From positions 267,071 through 331,070 of the forward strand of contig NZ_FNRM01000006.1 of the NCBI RefSeq assembly GCF_900107845.1: a stretch of 64,000 nt of DNA, in the 5' to 3' direction. The stretch's first letter is position 1; every line of letters begins with the position of its first letter. Source of the stretch: Alkalimonas amylolytica (lineage in GTDB: Bacteria > Pseudomonadota > Gammaproteobacteria > Enterobacterales > Alteromonadaceae). Both the position numbers and the translations under genes were made by a program. A model generated the notes under the pieces. It saw only the letters and a list, made by a program, of their open reading frames with translations. It did not search any database and was not told where the DNA came from. Shown one piece after another: positions 44,489-52,862 of this stretch.

Positions 44489-44503
44489 TGAGAATTATTC
44501 TCA
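44489..44503. promoter_or_regulatory. Fur-type box
   Basis: TGAGAAT-T-ATTCTCA, a perfect 7-1-7 palindrome that matches the Fur consensus TGATAAT-N-ATTATCA with one change per arm. It lies 66 bp ahead of the second ZIP gene start and downstream of the bacterioferritin genes. Confidence 0.65.
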
Positions 44504-44630
44504 ATATAAATCGATGGTATTATTCGTTTAAAATGATTAGGAATTTATTTTTTAATTATTCGAGGTGTTTATTGTGAGTTTGTCGTCAACGGCAATACTT
44601 ATAGCCCCTGCTTGGCAGGGGCCTATGCGT

Positions 44631-45098
44631 TTAACTCTGCGATTGAAGATAGTTGGGCAACCCCAGCAGCTTGATTAGGCGCAGCTGTTGCTCCAGCCAG
44701 TAAGCATGATCGTTTTCGGTATCCTCGAGTAGCTGCTGCAAGATGTTGCGGGTCACGTAATCCTGCTCTTTCTCGCACAGCGCCATGGTGTCTTTGAGCA
44801 AAGCATCCACCCGGTATTCCACATCCAGATCGTTTTGCAGCATTTCGGGTACATCTTTGCCTACCTTGATGCCATCGCGTTTGCTCAGATCCGGCACGCC
44901 TTCCAAAAACAAGATACGCTCGATCAAAGCGGCGGCATGGCCTTTTTCATCATCAAACTCATGATCGATGCGCTGGTACAGCTTCTCCAGGCCCCAGTCC
45001 TGGTACATGCGCGAATGGATAAAGTACTGATCCATCGCACTGAGCTCATTGGCCAGTATAGTATTGAGTGCGTCAATAATGACTTGCTTGCCCTGCAT
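44631..45098 (-). CDS. Bacterioferritin subunit with ferroxidase centre (no haem Met)
   Basis: 155 residues, ferritin-like four-helix bundle. Aligned by eye with E. coli Bfr, ferroxidase ligands are kept: Glu18 (NELSAMDQYF), Glu51 and His54 (DDEKGHAAALIERILF), Asp in place of Glu94, and Glu127 and His130 (TENDHAYW). The haem-ligating Met52 position is Lys. It is therefore the iron-oxidising subunit of a mixed shell. Its ATG overlaps the stop of the partner gene (TAATG). Confidence 0.9.
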   Translation of the reverse strand: MQGKQVIIDALNTILANELSAMDQYFIHSRMYQDWGLEKLYQRIDHEFDDEKGHAAALIERILFLEGVPDLSKRDGIKVGKDVPEMLQNDLDVEYRVDALLKDTMALCEKEQDYVTRNILQQLLEDTENDHAYWLEQQLRLIKLLGLPNYLQSQS

Positions 45099-45571
45099 TA
45101 ATCACCTCCCGTCTGCAACTGCAGGTAGTTGGCCAGCCCCATGCTGCTGATTTGGTGCTGCTGAGTTTCCAGCCAATCGATGTACTCTTCTTCATCTTCC
45201 AGCATCTCGGTCAACAGGTCGCGGCTGACATAGTCCTGATGCTGCTCACACAGCGCAATGGCTTGCTTGAGTTGCGGCACTTGTTGCAACTGAAAATCCA
45301 TATCGCATTGCAGCATTTCTTCGGTAGCTTCACCAATATTCAGTTTGCCCAGTGCCTGCAGGTTCGGCAGCCCTTCCAAAAACAGAATACGCTCAATCAG
45401 CTTATCGGATTGCTTCATATCCAGAATGGATTTTTTATAACAGGCATCGTTCAGGCCTTTTAAGCCCCAGTTTTTGTACATGCGGGCATGCAAAAAGTAC
45501 TGATTTATCGAGGTCAGTTCGGTGGTAAGCAACTGATTCAGTTGCGCCAGCACCTGTGGATGGCCTTGCAT
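45098..45571 (-). CDS. Bacterioferritin subunit with haem Met but degenerate ferroxidase site
   Basis: 157 residues. It keeps Met52 ([15 protein letters not shown]), the axial haem ligand, but aligned ferroxidase positions are changed: Glu51 to Asp, His54 to Gln, Glu94 to Gln and His130 to Tyr (EEEYIDW). Glu18 ([11 protein letters not shown]) and Glu127 remain. It therefore complements the downstream subunit, as in two-gene bacterioferritins of Neisseria and Pseudomonas. First gene of the pair, with a Fur-like AT-rich site upstream. Confidence 0.9.
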   Translation of the reverse strand: MQGHPQVLAQLNQLLTTELTSINQYFLHARMYKNWGLKGLNDACYKKSILDMKQSDKLIERILFLEGLPNLQALGKLNIGEATEEMLQCDMDFQLQQVPQLKQAIALCEQHQDYVSRDLLTEMLEDEEEYIDWLETQQHQISSMGLANYLQLQTGGD

Positions 45572-45651
45572 AGCAAACTCCGAACATTAAAACGGGTACT
45601 AAGCATAGTCCAAAATCGGCAGAAATACAAAAAATGCTTTGCCATCAATAA

Positions 45652-45670
45652 GATAATATTGATAATGATT
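45652..45670. promoter_or_regulatory. Fur-like GATAAT repeats upstream of bacterioferritin genes
   Basis: GATAATATTGATAATGATT contains two GATAAT hexamers and a partial third, as in Fur target arrays, about 80 bp ahead of the first bacterioferritin start. Palindrome symmetry is imperfect. Confidence 0.45.
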
Positions 45671-45810
45671 CGCCTTTATGCTGCTTTTACATATGGCAGA
45701 GTTTGAGCATTGAGCTTTATCGCTACCAGCCGTTATTAACCGCAGGTCGCTGGCGCTAACCGCTTTTTTCCGCTTAAATGCAGAAACCCATGCCAATTTG
45801 AATAAAAATT

Positions 45811-47310
45811 ATGCTTCGACCTCTTTTACTTGTCTGTCTGCTGCTCAGCAGCAGCTTCAGTTATGCCACGACCCGCCAGATTGAGATTGATCAGGCGGTG
45901 GAAACCAAACACCAAACCCGTATTAACGGCCAACGCGTGCAGTACAGCGCTCTGACCGGTACTCAGCCGGTCTGGGACGAACAGGGCGAGCCAGTAGCCA
46001 CCTTGTTTTATACCTATTACCGCCGCACCGATGTGTCCGATGTCGGCAAACGGCCTTTGATGATTTCGTTCAATGGCGGTCCGGGCTCCGCCTCGGTCTG
46101 GATGCATGTGGCCTACACCGGCCCAAAGGTGCTAAATATTGATGCCGAAGGCTATCCGGTACAGCCTTATGGCGTGAAAACCAACCCCTACTCGGTGCTG
46201 GATGTGGCAGATATTGTTTTTGTCAATCCGGTCAATACCGGCTATTCCCGGGTAGTGCCGAACAGCCAGGGCGAGCTGTTATCCCGCGAGAAACAGCGCG
46301 AGATGTTCTTTGGCGTGAATGCAGATGTTAGCTATCTGGCCGAATGGATCAACACCTTTGTTACCCGCCACAACCGCTGGACATCGCCGAAATTTCTGAT
46401 TGGCGAAAGCTATGGTACCACCCGGGTCGCTGGCCTGGCACTGGAATTACAAAACCGCCAGTGGATGTATTTGAACGGGGTGATCCTGGTTTCTCCAACC
46501 GATATGGGCATCGACCGCAATGGTCCGGTGAAAGCCGCCAACCGCCTGCCTTACTTTGCCGCCACGGCCTGGTACCATGGTGTGCTGCCAGCAGATCTGC
46601 AGCAGCGCGATCTGTATGAGTTATTGCCGGAAGTGGAAGCCTTTACCCTGAATCAGTACCTGCCGGCGCTGGCCAAAGGTGCTTTTATTGAGGATGCAGA
46701 AAAGCAACGTATTGCGGAGCAGGTTGCCCGTTACTCCGGCTTGTCACTGCAATCAGTACTGGGCAGCAACCTGGATATTGATACCGCCTTTTTCTGGAAA
46801 GACTTACTGCGCGATCAGGGTAAAACCCTAGGCCGGCTGGATTCACGTTATTTAGGCATTGATAAAAAGGACGTGGGCGAACGCCCGGATTACTGGGCGG
46901 AGCTGACCTCCTGGTTGCACTCCTTTACCCCGGCCATCAACCACTACATTCGAAACGATCTGAATTATGTCACCGACATCAAATACAACATGTTCGGCCC
47001 GGTGCATCCCTGGGATCGCAACAACGACAACACCGGCGATAACCTGCGCCAGGCCATGGCCCAAAACCCTTATCTACAAGTGCTGTTTCAGGCCGGCTAC
47101 TACGATGGTGCCACCAACTACTTTGATGCCAAGTACAGCATGTGGCAGCTGGACCCCAGCAGCAAAATGCGCGACCGTCTGCACTTTGCCGGCTACCGCA
47201 GCGGCCATATGATGTATCTGCGCTACGAGGATTTGAAAAAGTCCAACGACGACTTGCGCAACTTTATTCGTGCCGCCCTGCCAGCTGAAGGCCAGGCTGC
47301 CAGGTACTAG
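45811..47310 (+). CDS. S10-family serine carboxypeptidase-like protein, exported
   Basis: 499 residues. A signal peptide ends near SFSYA. Catalytic Ser is in FLIGESYGTTR; the oxyanion segment is SFNGGPGSASVWMH; Asp is in LFQAGYYDGATNY; His is in AGYRSGHMMYL. All members of the triad are present in order. Bacterial S10 proteins of this length are periplasmic or secreted peptidases that remove C-terminal residues. It stands alone on the plus strand and is followed by a good terminator. Confidence 0.92.
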   Translation: MLRPLLLVCLLLSSSFSYATTRQIEIDQAVETKHQTRINGQRVQYSALTGTQPVWDEQGEPVATLFYTYYRRTDVSDVGKRPLMISFNGGPGSASVWMHVAYTGPKVLNIDAEGYPVQPYGVKTNPYSVLDVADIVFVNPVNTGYSRVVPNSQGELLSREKQREMFFGVNADVSYLAEWINTFVTRHNRWTSPKFLIGESYGTTRVAGLALELQNRQWMYLNGVILVSPTDMGIDRNGPVKAANRLPYFAATAWYHGVLPADLQQRDLYELLPEVEAFTLNQYLPALAKGAFIEDAEKQRIAEQVARYSGLSLQSVLGSNLDIDTAFFWKDLLRDQGKTLGRLDSRYLGIDKKDVGERPDYWAELTSWLHSFTPAINHYIRNDLNYVTDIKYNMFGPVHPWDRNNDNTGDNLRQAMAQNPYLQVLFQAGYYDGATNYFDAKYSMWQLDPSSKMRDRLHFAGYRSGHMMYLRYEDLKKSNDDLRNFIRAALPAEGQAARY

Positions 47311-47329
47311 CATGCCGCTGATTTGGACC

Positions 47330-47353
47330 AAGCAGGCTACGGCCTGCTTTTTT
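47330..47353 (+). terminator. Rho-independent terminator of the S10 peptidase gene
   Basis: AAGCAGGC-TACG-GCCTGCTT, an 8-bp stem with a tetraloop, followed by TTTTA. It starts 19 bp after the stop codon and also lies at the 3' end of the convergent yqaA-like gene. Confidence 0.85.
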
Positions 47354-47355
47354 AT

Positions 47356-47784
47356 TCATTGGAAGATGGCCATGCCAAGTCCAAGCAACACCGCATAACG
47401 CAGCCCTTTACCAAGAGCCACCAACAGCAAAAATAACGAAAAGCGCACCCGCAACACACCGGCTATCAGCGTCAGTGGGTCGCCAACCACCGGCAGCCAG
47501 CTTAGCAGTAAGCTCCAACTGCCATAGCGCTGAAAGCGCAGGCTGGCAGCGGTCATTTGGGCAGGTGTAAAAGGGAACCAACGCTTGTGCTGAAAACGAT
47601 TGACCTCTTTACCGAGGTACCAATTCACACAAGAACCCAGTGTATTGCCCGTGGTGGCAAAGAACCAAAGCAAGATAGGCAGATAGCCCTGCTGCTGCAG
47701 GGCCAGTAGTAAGACTTCAGAGGAGCCCGGCAGCAAGGTCGCTGCAGTGAAGGCGCTGACAAACAGTGTCAGATAAGCCAGCAT
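47356..47784 (-). CDS. YqaA-family (VTT/DedA-like) membrane protein
   Basis: 142 residues. It has hydrophobic helices and the family pattern FVSAFTAATLLPGSSEVLLLAL, ATTGNTLGSCVNWYLGK, RFQRYGSWSLLLSWLPVVGDPLTLIAGVLRV and GKGLRYAVLLG. This is a small DedA/VTT relative of unknown transport function in the inner membrane. It starts 19 bp after mepM's stop, probably in one unit. Confidence 0.87.
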   Translation of the reverse strand: MLAYLTLFVSAFTAATLLPGSSEVLLLALQQQGYLPILLWFFATTGNTLGSCVNWYLGKEVNRFQHKRWFPFTPAQMTAASLRFQRYGSWSLLLSWLPVVGDPLTLIAGVLRVRFSLFLLLVALGKGLRYAVLLGLGMAIFQ

Positions 47785-47802
47785 TAAAGAAGCTCAGCCA
47801 AC

Positions 47803-49137
47803 CTATTGCTTTTGCGCCAGCAGGGTTTCTTCGTCCATTTGCTGGATCATAAAAGCGACTTTTTCAAAAAAGGCATCACGACCTTCATCCGGGATCGGTT
47901 GTGCCAGTGGAATATTGGCGGTCATCGGGTTGACTGGCCTGTTGTTTACATGCAGCTCGTAGTGCAAATGCGGCCCCGTGACCCGACCGGTGGCACCGGA
48001 AAGTGCAATGCGTTGGCCGCGTTCCACCCGCTGACCATTGCGCACCAGCGTCCGATCTAAATGCAGATAGCGGGTTTTGTACTGGCCATGGTGCTGAATT
48101 TCAATGTAACGGCCGGCAAAGGGGTGATTTTCTACCCGGATGACTACGCCATCGGCAGCGGCCAATACCGGCGTGCCGGTAGGGGTAGCGAAGTCGGTGC
48201 CGTTGTGGGGGGATACCCGCCGAGTTACTGGATGCAACCGACGTGGATTAAACGCCGAGCTAATACGAAACTCGCGTTGCAGCGGAACGCGCATAAAGGC
48301 GCGCTGCAGGCTATTGCCTTCGGCATCGTAGTACTGGCCATTGTCATGCAGAAAAGCCGTTAGCTGCTGGCGACGGTTAAAAAGACGAATGCCTTCAATC
48401 CGACTTTGGCCGGTGGCTTCTTCACCGACATAATTGTCGCTGCGGATCACCTGAAAGCGGGCGCCAGCCTGGATATCTCGGGAAAAGTTTACCCTGTCAC
48501 GAAACAACTGGCTGACGGTGGCAATCTCGGCATCATTTAACCCGGCTCGCTGCGCCGATAAATAAAAGCTGCCGTAAATTTCACCGACCAGGGTTTGACT
48601 GTACCATTCGCCTTCGTCCAACAGTTCCTGATAGCTGAATTCACCATCGGCTTCCCGCTGAAACAACACCCGATTGCCCGCATGGATAAAAAGCTCCATC
48701 GACAGCAACTCGTTTTGTTCATCCCGCTGGAAGGTCAGAGTGTGGCCTGGGCGTAATACATCCAGCGCCAACAAAGACTGATCGGCCGCCATAATCTGAT
48801 GCAGCTGTTGCTGGCTAAAACCATGACGGGAGAAGATGCGGCTTAAGCTATCGCCGGATTGGATAGCATAGTGGGTGAGGGACTCATCGACCTCTGGCTC
48901 TGGCTCAGGAAACAGCGCCAGTTGCCACTGTTGCATCTGCTGCTGCCAACCATGCTCTGGCTCTAGTTGCGTCCAGCTGGCACTTAGCAACACCGGCATC
49001 AAGGTTAACAACGGCTTTTCCGGCTTAGAGCTGGTGGGCCAAAATAGAATCATCAGACTGAGCACCAGCAAAGACAGCAGGATGCGCCGGTGCGTGTTCG
49101 GTAGCCTGGTTGTAAGCGTGAGCAAAGGTTGTGGCAT
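47803..49137 (-). CDS. MepM-like murein DD-endopeptidase (M23, with LysM/OapA-type domains)
   Basis: 444 residues. It has an N-terminal membrane anchor (about 18-35), a LysM-like segment (AIQSGDSLSRIFSRHGFSQQQLHQIM, about 92-120) and a mixed central domain. The C-terminal M23 domain carries HNGTDFATPTGTPV (His and Asp zinc ligands) and GRVTGPHLHYELHVNNRPVNP (HxH). Periplasmic; it cuts peptidoglycan crosslinks to allow growth. Size and layout match E. coli MepM. Confidence 0.9.
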   Translation of the reverse strand: MPQPLLTLTTRLPNTHRRILLSLLVLSLMILFWPTSSKPEKPLLTLMPVLLSASWTQLEPEHGWQQQMQQWQLALFPEPEPEVDESLTHYAIQSGDSLSRIFSRHGFSQQQLHQIMAADQSLLALDVLRPGHTLTFQRDEQNELLSMELFIHAGNRVLFQREADGEFSYQELLDEGEWYSQTLVGEIYGSFYLSAQRAGLNDAEIATVSQLFRDRVNFSRDIQAGARFQVIRSDNYVGEEATGQSRIEGIRLFNRRQQLTAFLHDNGQYYDAEGNSLQRAFMRVPLQREFRISSAFNPRRLHPVTRRVSPHNGTDFATPTGTPVLAAADGVVIRVENHPFAGRYIEIQHHGQYKTRYLHLDRTLVRNGQRVERGQRIALSGATGRVTGPHLHYELHVNNRPVNPMTANIPLAQPIPDEGRDAFFEKVAFMIQQMDEETLLAQKQ

Positions 49138-49270
49138 CGGTAGCGCTTTTATCGTTTTATTCAGTCAGACAACAGACAAGGATAACCCTTGTCACAGCGA
49201 TTCTAGGATAGTATCACAAAAATAACCAACTCCGCTTCGATAGGCAATTGGAAAAATGGTTCCCACCAAA

Positions 49271-49303
49271 TAAAAAAACCACCTGTCTTCCCGGCAGGTG
49301 GTT
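49271..49303 (-). terminator. Minus-strand intrinsic terminator with no gene in front of it
   Basis: On the minus strand, AACCACCTG / CAGGTGGTT form a 9-bp stem followed by TTTTTTT. Nothing annotated lies upstream in this direction except the antisense start of fumC. It lies 133 bp ahead of mepM and could be a leader attenuator or the 3' end of a small RNA. A second hairpin, TGCTGTT-AAA-AACAGCA, lies at about 49320-49336. Confidence 0.65.
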
Positions 49304-49407
49304 GCGAATACCGCTACACTGCTGTTAAAAACAGCAATGGGGCTGGCAGATATGTTACAAAACGCCCCAAAGTCTCAGTTACCACAGCCAATAAATGGAG
49401 CTCTGAA

Positions 49408-50784
49408 ATGACCACACGTACCGAACGCGATAGCATGGGCGAACTGGAAGTGCCGGCCGATGCGCTCTATCAGGCACAAACTCAACGTGCTGTGCAAAAC
49501 TTTCAACTAAGTGGGTTAACCCTGCCGGTGCGCTTTCTTCAGGCCTTGCTGCACATTAAGGCCGCCGCCGCCGGGGCCAATCAGCAACTGGGGTTATTGC
49601 CTACGACCAAAGCGGATGCCATTATCACAGCCGCTAAATCCCAACTGCAGCAAACCGACTTAGCGCAGTACCCGGTTGATGTGTTTCAAACCGGCTCTGG
49701 CACCAGCAGCAATATGAATGTGAATGAGGTGCTGGCTAGCCTCGCCAGCCAACAGCTGGGTGAACCGGTCAGTCCGAACGATGATGTTAATCTGGGGCAA
49801 AGCAGTAATGATGTGATCCCAACGGCTATTCAACTGAGTGCCTTGCTGGCACTGGAGCAGCAACTGCTGCCAAAGCTGCAACACCTGCTGACCAGCCTGC
49901 AGCAAAAAGAACAGCACATCGGCCACATGGTAAAAACCGGTCGTACTCATTTAATGGATGCGATGCCGGTGACCTTTGGCCAGGTGCTTTCTGGTTGGCA
50001 AAGCCAGTTGTTGCATAACCGCGATCAACTGCAACACTTGCTGCACAGTCTGCGCCAGTTGCCGCAAGGCGGCACGGCCGTTGGTACCGGCATTAATGCG
50101 CACCCGGCCTTTGCCAGCAGTTTTTGTCAACAGCTCAGCAGTGAGCTCGGCTACCCGTTCAGCCCAGCCAATGATTTCTTCTTTGGCATCAGCAGTCAGG
50201 ATCTCAGCGTTAGCCTGTCAGGCCAGCTAAAAACACTGGCGGTCTCCTTGCTGAAAATCAGCAATGACTTGCGCTGGATGAACTCAGGCCCTTTAGCTGG
50301 CCTGGCGGAAATTGAGCTGCCGGCCCTGCAACCCGGCTCGTCCATTATGCCCGGCAAGGTTAACCCGGTGGTGCCGGAAGCTGTTGCCATGCTTTGTGCG
50401 CAGGTGATTGGCAACGACAGCACCATCACAGTGGCAGGTCAATCCGGCAATTTTGAACTCAATGTGATGCTGCCGGTGATTGCCTACAACCTGCTGCAAA
50501 GCATTGAGTTGCTGGCCAATGGCTGTCAGGCGCTGGCCGATCAGGCCATTGCCGGCTTTACCGTCAATGAAGCGCATATTCAGCAGGCACTGCATCGTAA
50601 CCCTATGCTGGTGACGGCATTAAACCCGGTGATTGGCTACATGAAAGCCGCCGAAATCGCTAAGAAAGCCTATCAGCAGCAGCGGCCTGTAATAGAAGTC
50701 GCGCGGGAAGAAACGGATTTGACTGAAAAAGAACTGAAAGCTCTGCTGGATCCAGCCAGGTTGTGCCAGGGCGGCCTGGCTTGA
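49408..50784 (+). CDS. fumC: FumC, class II fumarase
   Basis: 458 residues. Iron-independent fumarate hydratase of the TCA cycle. Motifs are TERDSMGELEVPADALYQAQTQRAVQNF, VFQTGSGTSSNMNVNEV, NLGQSSNDVIPTAIQ, GRTHLMDAMPVTFGQ, the family signature GSSIMPGKVNPVVPEA, and a C-terminal domain ending LLDPARLCQGGLA. It is a plus-strand gene in its own unit. FumC is often used when iron is scarce or oxidants are present; no Fur box was recognised here. Confidence 0.96.
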   Translation: MTTRTERDSMGELEVPADALYQAQTQRAVQNFQLSGLTLPVRFLQALLHIKAAAAGANQQLGLLPTTKADAIITAAKSQLQQTDLAQYPVDVFQTGSGTSSNMNVNEVLASLASQQLGEPVSPNDDVNLGQSSNDVIPTAIQLSALLALEQQLLPKLQHLLTSLQQKEQHIGHMVKTGRTHLMDAMPVTFGQVLSGWQSQLLHNRDQLQHLLHSLRQLPQGGTAVGTGINAHPAFASSFCQQLSSELGYPFSPANDFFFGISSQDLSVSLSGQLKTLAVSLLKISNDLRWMNSGPLAGLAEIELPALQPGSSIMPGKVNPVVPEAVAMLCAQVIGNDSTITVAGQSGNFELNVMLPVIAYNLLQSIELLANGCQALADQAIAGFTVNEAHIQQALHRNPMLVTALNPVIGYMKAAEIAKKAYQQQRPVIEVAREETDLTEKELKALLDPARLCQGGLA

Positions 50785-50880
50785 TCGGTTAAAACAACAA
50801 AAAACAGAGCCAGTTCACATTGGGCGACAGCGCAATCGCAACCTATACTGAAAAGGACTTCTTCACAGCACAGGGTTTCG

Positions 50881-51564
50881 ATGCGTTTATCACTAAGTGG
50901 TCATGCTTGGATAAGATGCTTCACGCTGGGCGGTTTGCTCTGTGTCAGCAACGCCTTTGCTGACAGCTTGCCTGAACTCAGTATCGGCAGCACCCAAAGC
51001 CCATCCGAGCTGAGCACTCTGATAGAACAACGTTTGCAGCAAGCTTACCAGCAACTGGGGTATCAACCGGTTTTCTTTCACCTACCATCCGAGCGGCGCT
51101 TACGCTTAGTCCGCTCACAGGAGCTCGATGCAGACCTCTTTCGTCTCTGTACCCTTCAAGATGAATACCCGGATATTCTGATGATCCCAGTGCCGCTGGG
51201 AGATTTCACCCTAAAAGCATACGCACTATCCACCACACCCCTGGAAAACTGGCAAAGCAACCCCAGCCTTATCGTGGTGCATATCCGTGGGTTTAAGATG
51301 GCGGAACAAACGCACTTTGCCGGAAGACGGCTGGAGGTGGCCAGTCTCGAGCAAGCTTTTGGCTTGTTACAACAAGGAAGAGCCGATATATTGCTGGAAG
51401 ATGAGCCCTCTGCTGTCAACTACCTGGCTGGCTCAACCGATTGGGCAGAAGGCAGCTGGCATGCAGCGGCTTTGAACCGCCTGGCGGTTTGCCATATACT
51501 TGGCACACACCTACAGCATTTGGCTGAGCCACTACACCAGCTCCTGAGCCAACCCAACCCTTAA
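50881..51564 (+). CDS. Small exported solute-binding-like protein
   Basis: 227 residues. A signal peptide (about 1-29, ending SNAFADS) is followed by a SBP_bac_3-like lobe (LPELSIGSTQSPSELSTLIEQRLQQAYQQLGYQPVFFHLPSERRLRLVRSQELDADLFRL) and ALEQAFGLLQQGRADILLEDEPSA. Short orphan binding proteins of this kind are frequent in this group. The stop directly abuts the reading frame of the pyroglutamyl-peptidase-like gene, so they are probably co-transcribed. Ligand unknown. Confidence 0.75.
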   Translation: MRLSLSGHAWIRCFTLGGLLCVSNAFADSLPELSIGSTQSPSELSTLIEQRLQQAYQQLGYQPVFFHLPSERRLRLVRSQELDADLFRLCTLQDEYPDILMIPVPLGDFTLKAYALSTTPLENWQSNPSLIVVHIRGFKMAEQTHFAGRRLEVASLEQAFGLLQQGRADILLEDEPSAVNYLAGSTDWAEGSWHAAALNRLAVCHILGTHLQHLAEPLHQLLSQPNP

Positions 51565-51576
51565 GTGGGGTCCGTT

Positions 51577-52773
51577 ATGCCCAGTTTGATCGCAACCGTT
51601 TTCTCCTCTGCTTTGTTGTTAAGCAGCGCCCAGTTTTCGGAGCCAGCAATTACCAATTCAACGGTAGAGGAGCAACGGCTGGACGCAGCCTGGCTGATGA
51701 TGCCGCAGGTGCTAAGCCGTTTTGAACCCCTGGTCAATAACCTGCGACTGGAACTGCAGCACACCGAACATAGCCGGGAGCTGGCACCCCGCTTGCGCTT
51801 GCATGGCGAGCAACTGTGGCAACAGGCGACCTATCAAGCCAGAACCAACCCCAACTACGATGACCGAGCCCTGTACTGGGCCCGGCTGATGATGACGCAG
51901 ACCCTACGCCAATGGTGTCAGCAACACCCACCCTGCGTCCATTTGCCCTTGCTGTTGGAGGCATTGGAATTAAGCAGTCGTGGCCAGCTGACCATCCGGT
52001 TTGCAAAAGACAGCGATGTGCGTATTTTGCTGACCGGCTTCGACCCTTTCTTACTGGACCGCAACCTGAACCAGTCCAACCCATCCGGCGTCACCGCCCT
52101 AATGTTGGATGGCTGGGTATTCCAACAGGATGGCCGGCAAATCGAAGTGCAAACCGCCATGATCCCGGTACGCTTTGCCGATTTTGATCAGGGCATGATC
52201 GAACAACTGCTAATCCCCTTGCTTCAAGAGCAGAGTATTGATCTACTGCTGACGGTCAGCATGGGACGGCAGCATTTTGATCTGGAGCACTTCCCCGGCC
52301 GTCGACGCAGCGCCGAGGCACCGGACAATCTGAATGTTTATACCGGTGGCAGTGCCAGCAACCCTGTGTTGCCACAGCTGGATGGCACGCCTTTAGCTGG
52401 CCCGGAGTTTGTGGCCTACAGCCTGCCCTATCAGGCCATGATGCAGGCAGAGGGACGCTTTCAAATCAACGACAATCGCAGTGTGACCACGCTGGAGCGC
52501 GGTGAGTTTGCAGCGCAGTCATTGACTGAGCTGGCAGATCAAACTGCGGTGCAAGGCGGAGGTGGTGGCTATTTGTCGAATGAGATTTCTTATCGCAGCA
52601 TCCTGCTGCGCGATCGCTATGCCCCCAGGCTGCCGGTTGGTCATATTCATACACCACGCATCGCCGCTTTTGAACCCGAAACAACGGCCGCCATTGTGCA
52701 GCAAATCAAGCAGATGATCCGACTGGCCGCAGCCAGCCATCCTCAGACCGCAGAGGCTGACAGCGACAAATAA
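51577..52773 (+). CDS. Exported pyroglutamyl-peptidase-like (C15) protein with Cys-to-Ser change
   Basis: 398 residues from the ATG at 51577, which has a GGGG site; a GTG four codons earlier directly follows the previous stop. A signal peptide-like start is followed by a helical region (about 30-140). The C15 fold then follows: ILLTGFDPFLLDRNLNQSNPSG, GRQHFDLEHFPGRRR...PDN (catalytic Glu, about 237), GGYLSNEISYR and VGHIHTPRIA (catalytic His, about 358). In ordinary pyroglutamyl peptidases the third segment is TxxCNH with the Cys nucleophile; here that position is Ser, about 334. It may use Ser, or be inactive. Confidence 0.75.
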   Translation: MPSLIATVFSSALLLSSAQFSEPAITNSTVEEQRLDAAWLMMPQVLSRFEPLVNNLRLELQHTEHSRELAPRLRLHGEQLWQQATYQARTNPNYDDRALYWARLMMTQTLRQWCQQHPPCVHLPLLLEALELSSRGQLTIRFAKDSDVRILLTGFDPFLLDRNLNQSNPSGVTALMLDGWVFQQDGRQIEVQTAMIPVRFADFDQGMIEQLLIPLLQEQSIDLLLTVSMGRQHFDLEHFPGRRRSAEAPDNLNVYTGGSASNPVLPQLDGTPLAGPEFVAYSLPYQAMMQAEGRFQINDNRSVTTLERGEFAAQSLTELADQTAVQGGGGGYLSNEISYRSILLRDRYAPRLPVGHIHTPRIAAFEPETTAAIVQQIKQMIRLAAASHPQTAEADSDK

Positions 52774-52862
52774 CAGCTGTTATAGTAAATCCGACGGCTT
52801 AGCCCTGTCGGATACAACGTATAAAAAGAATGAAAACATAACAATAATTTCAGGAACAGACC

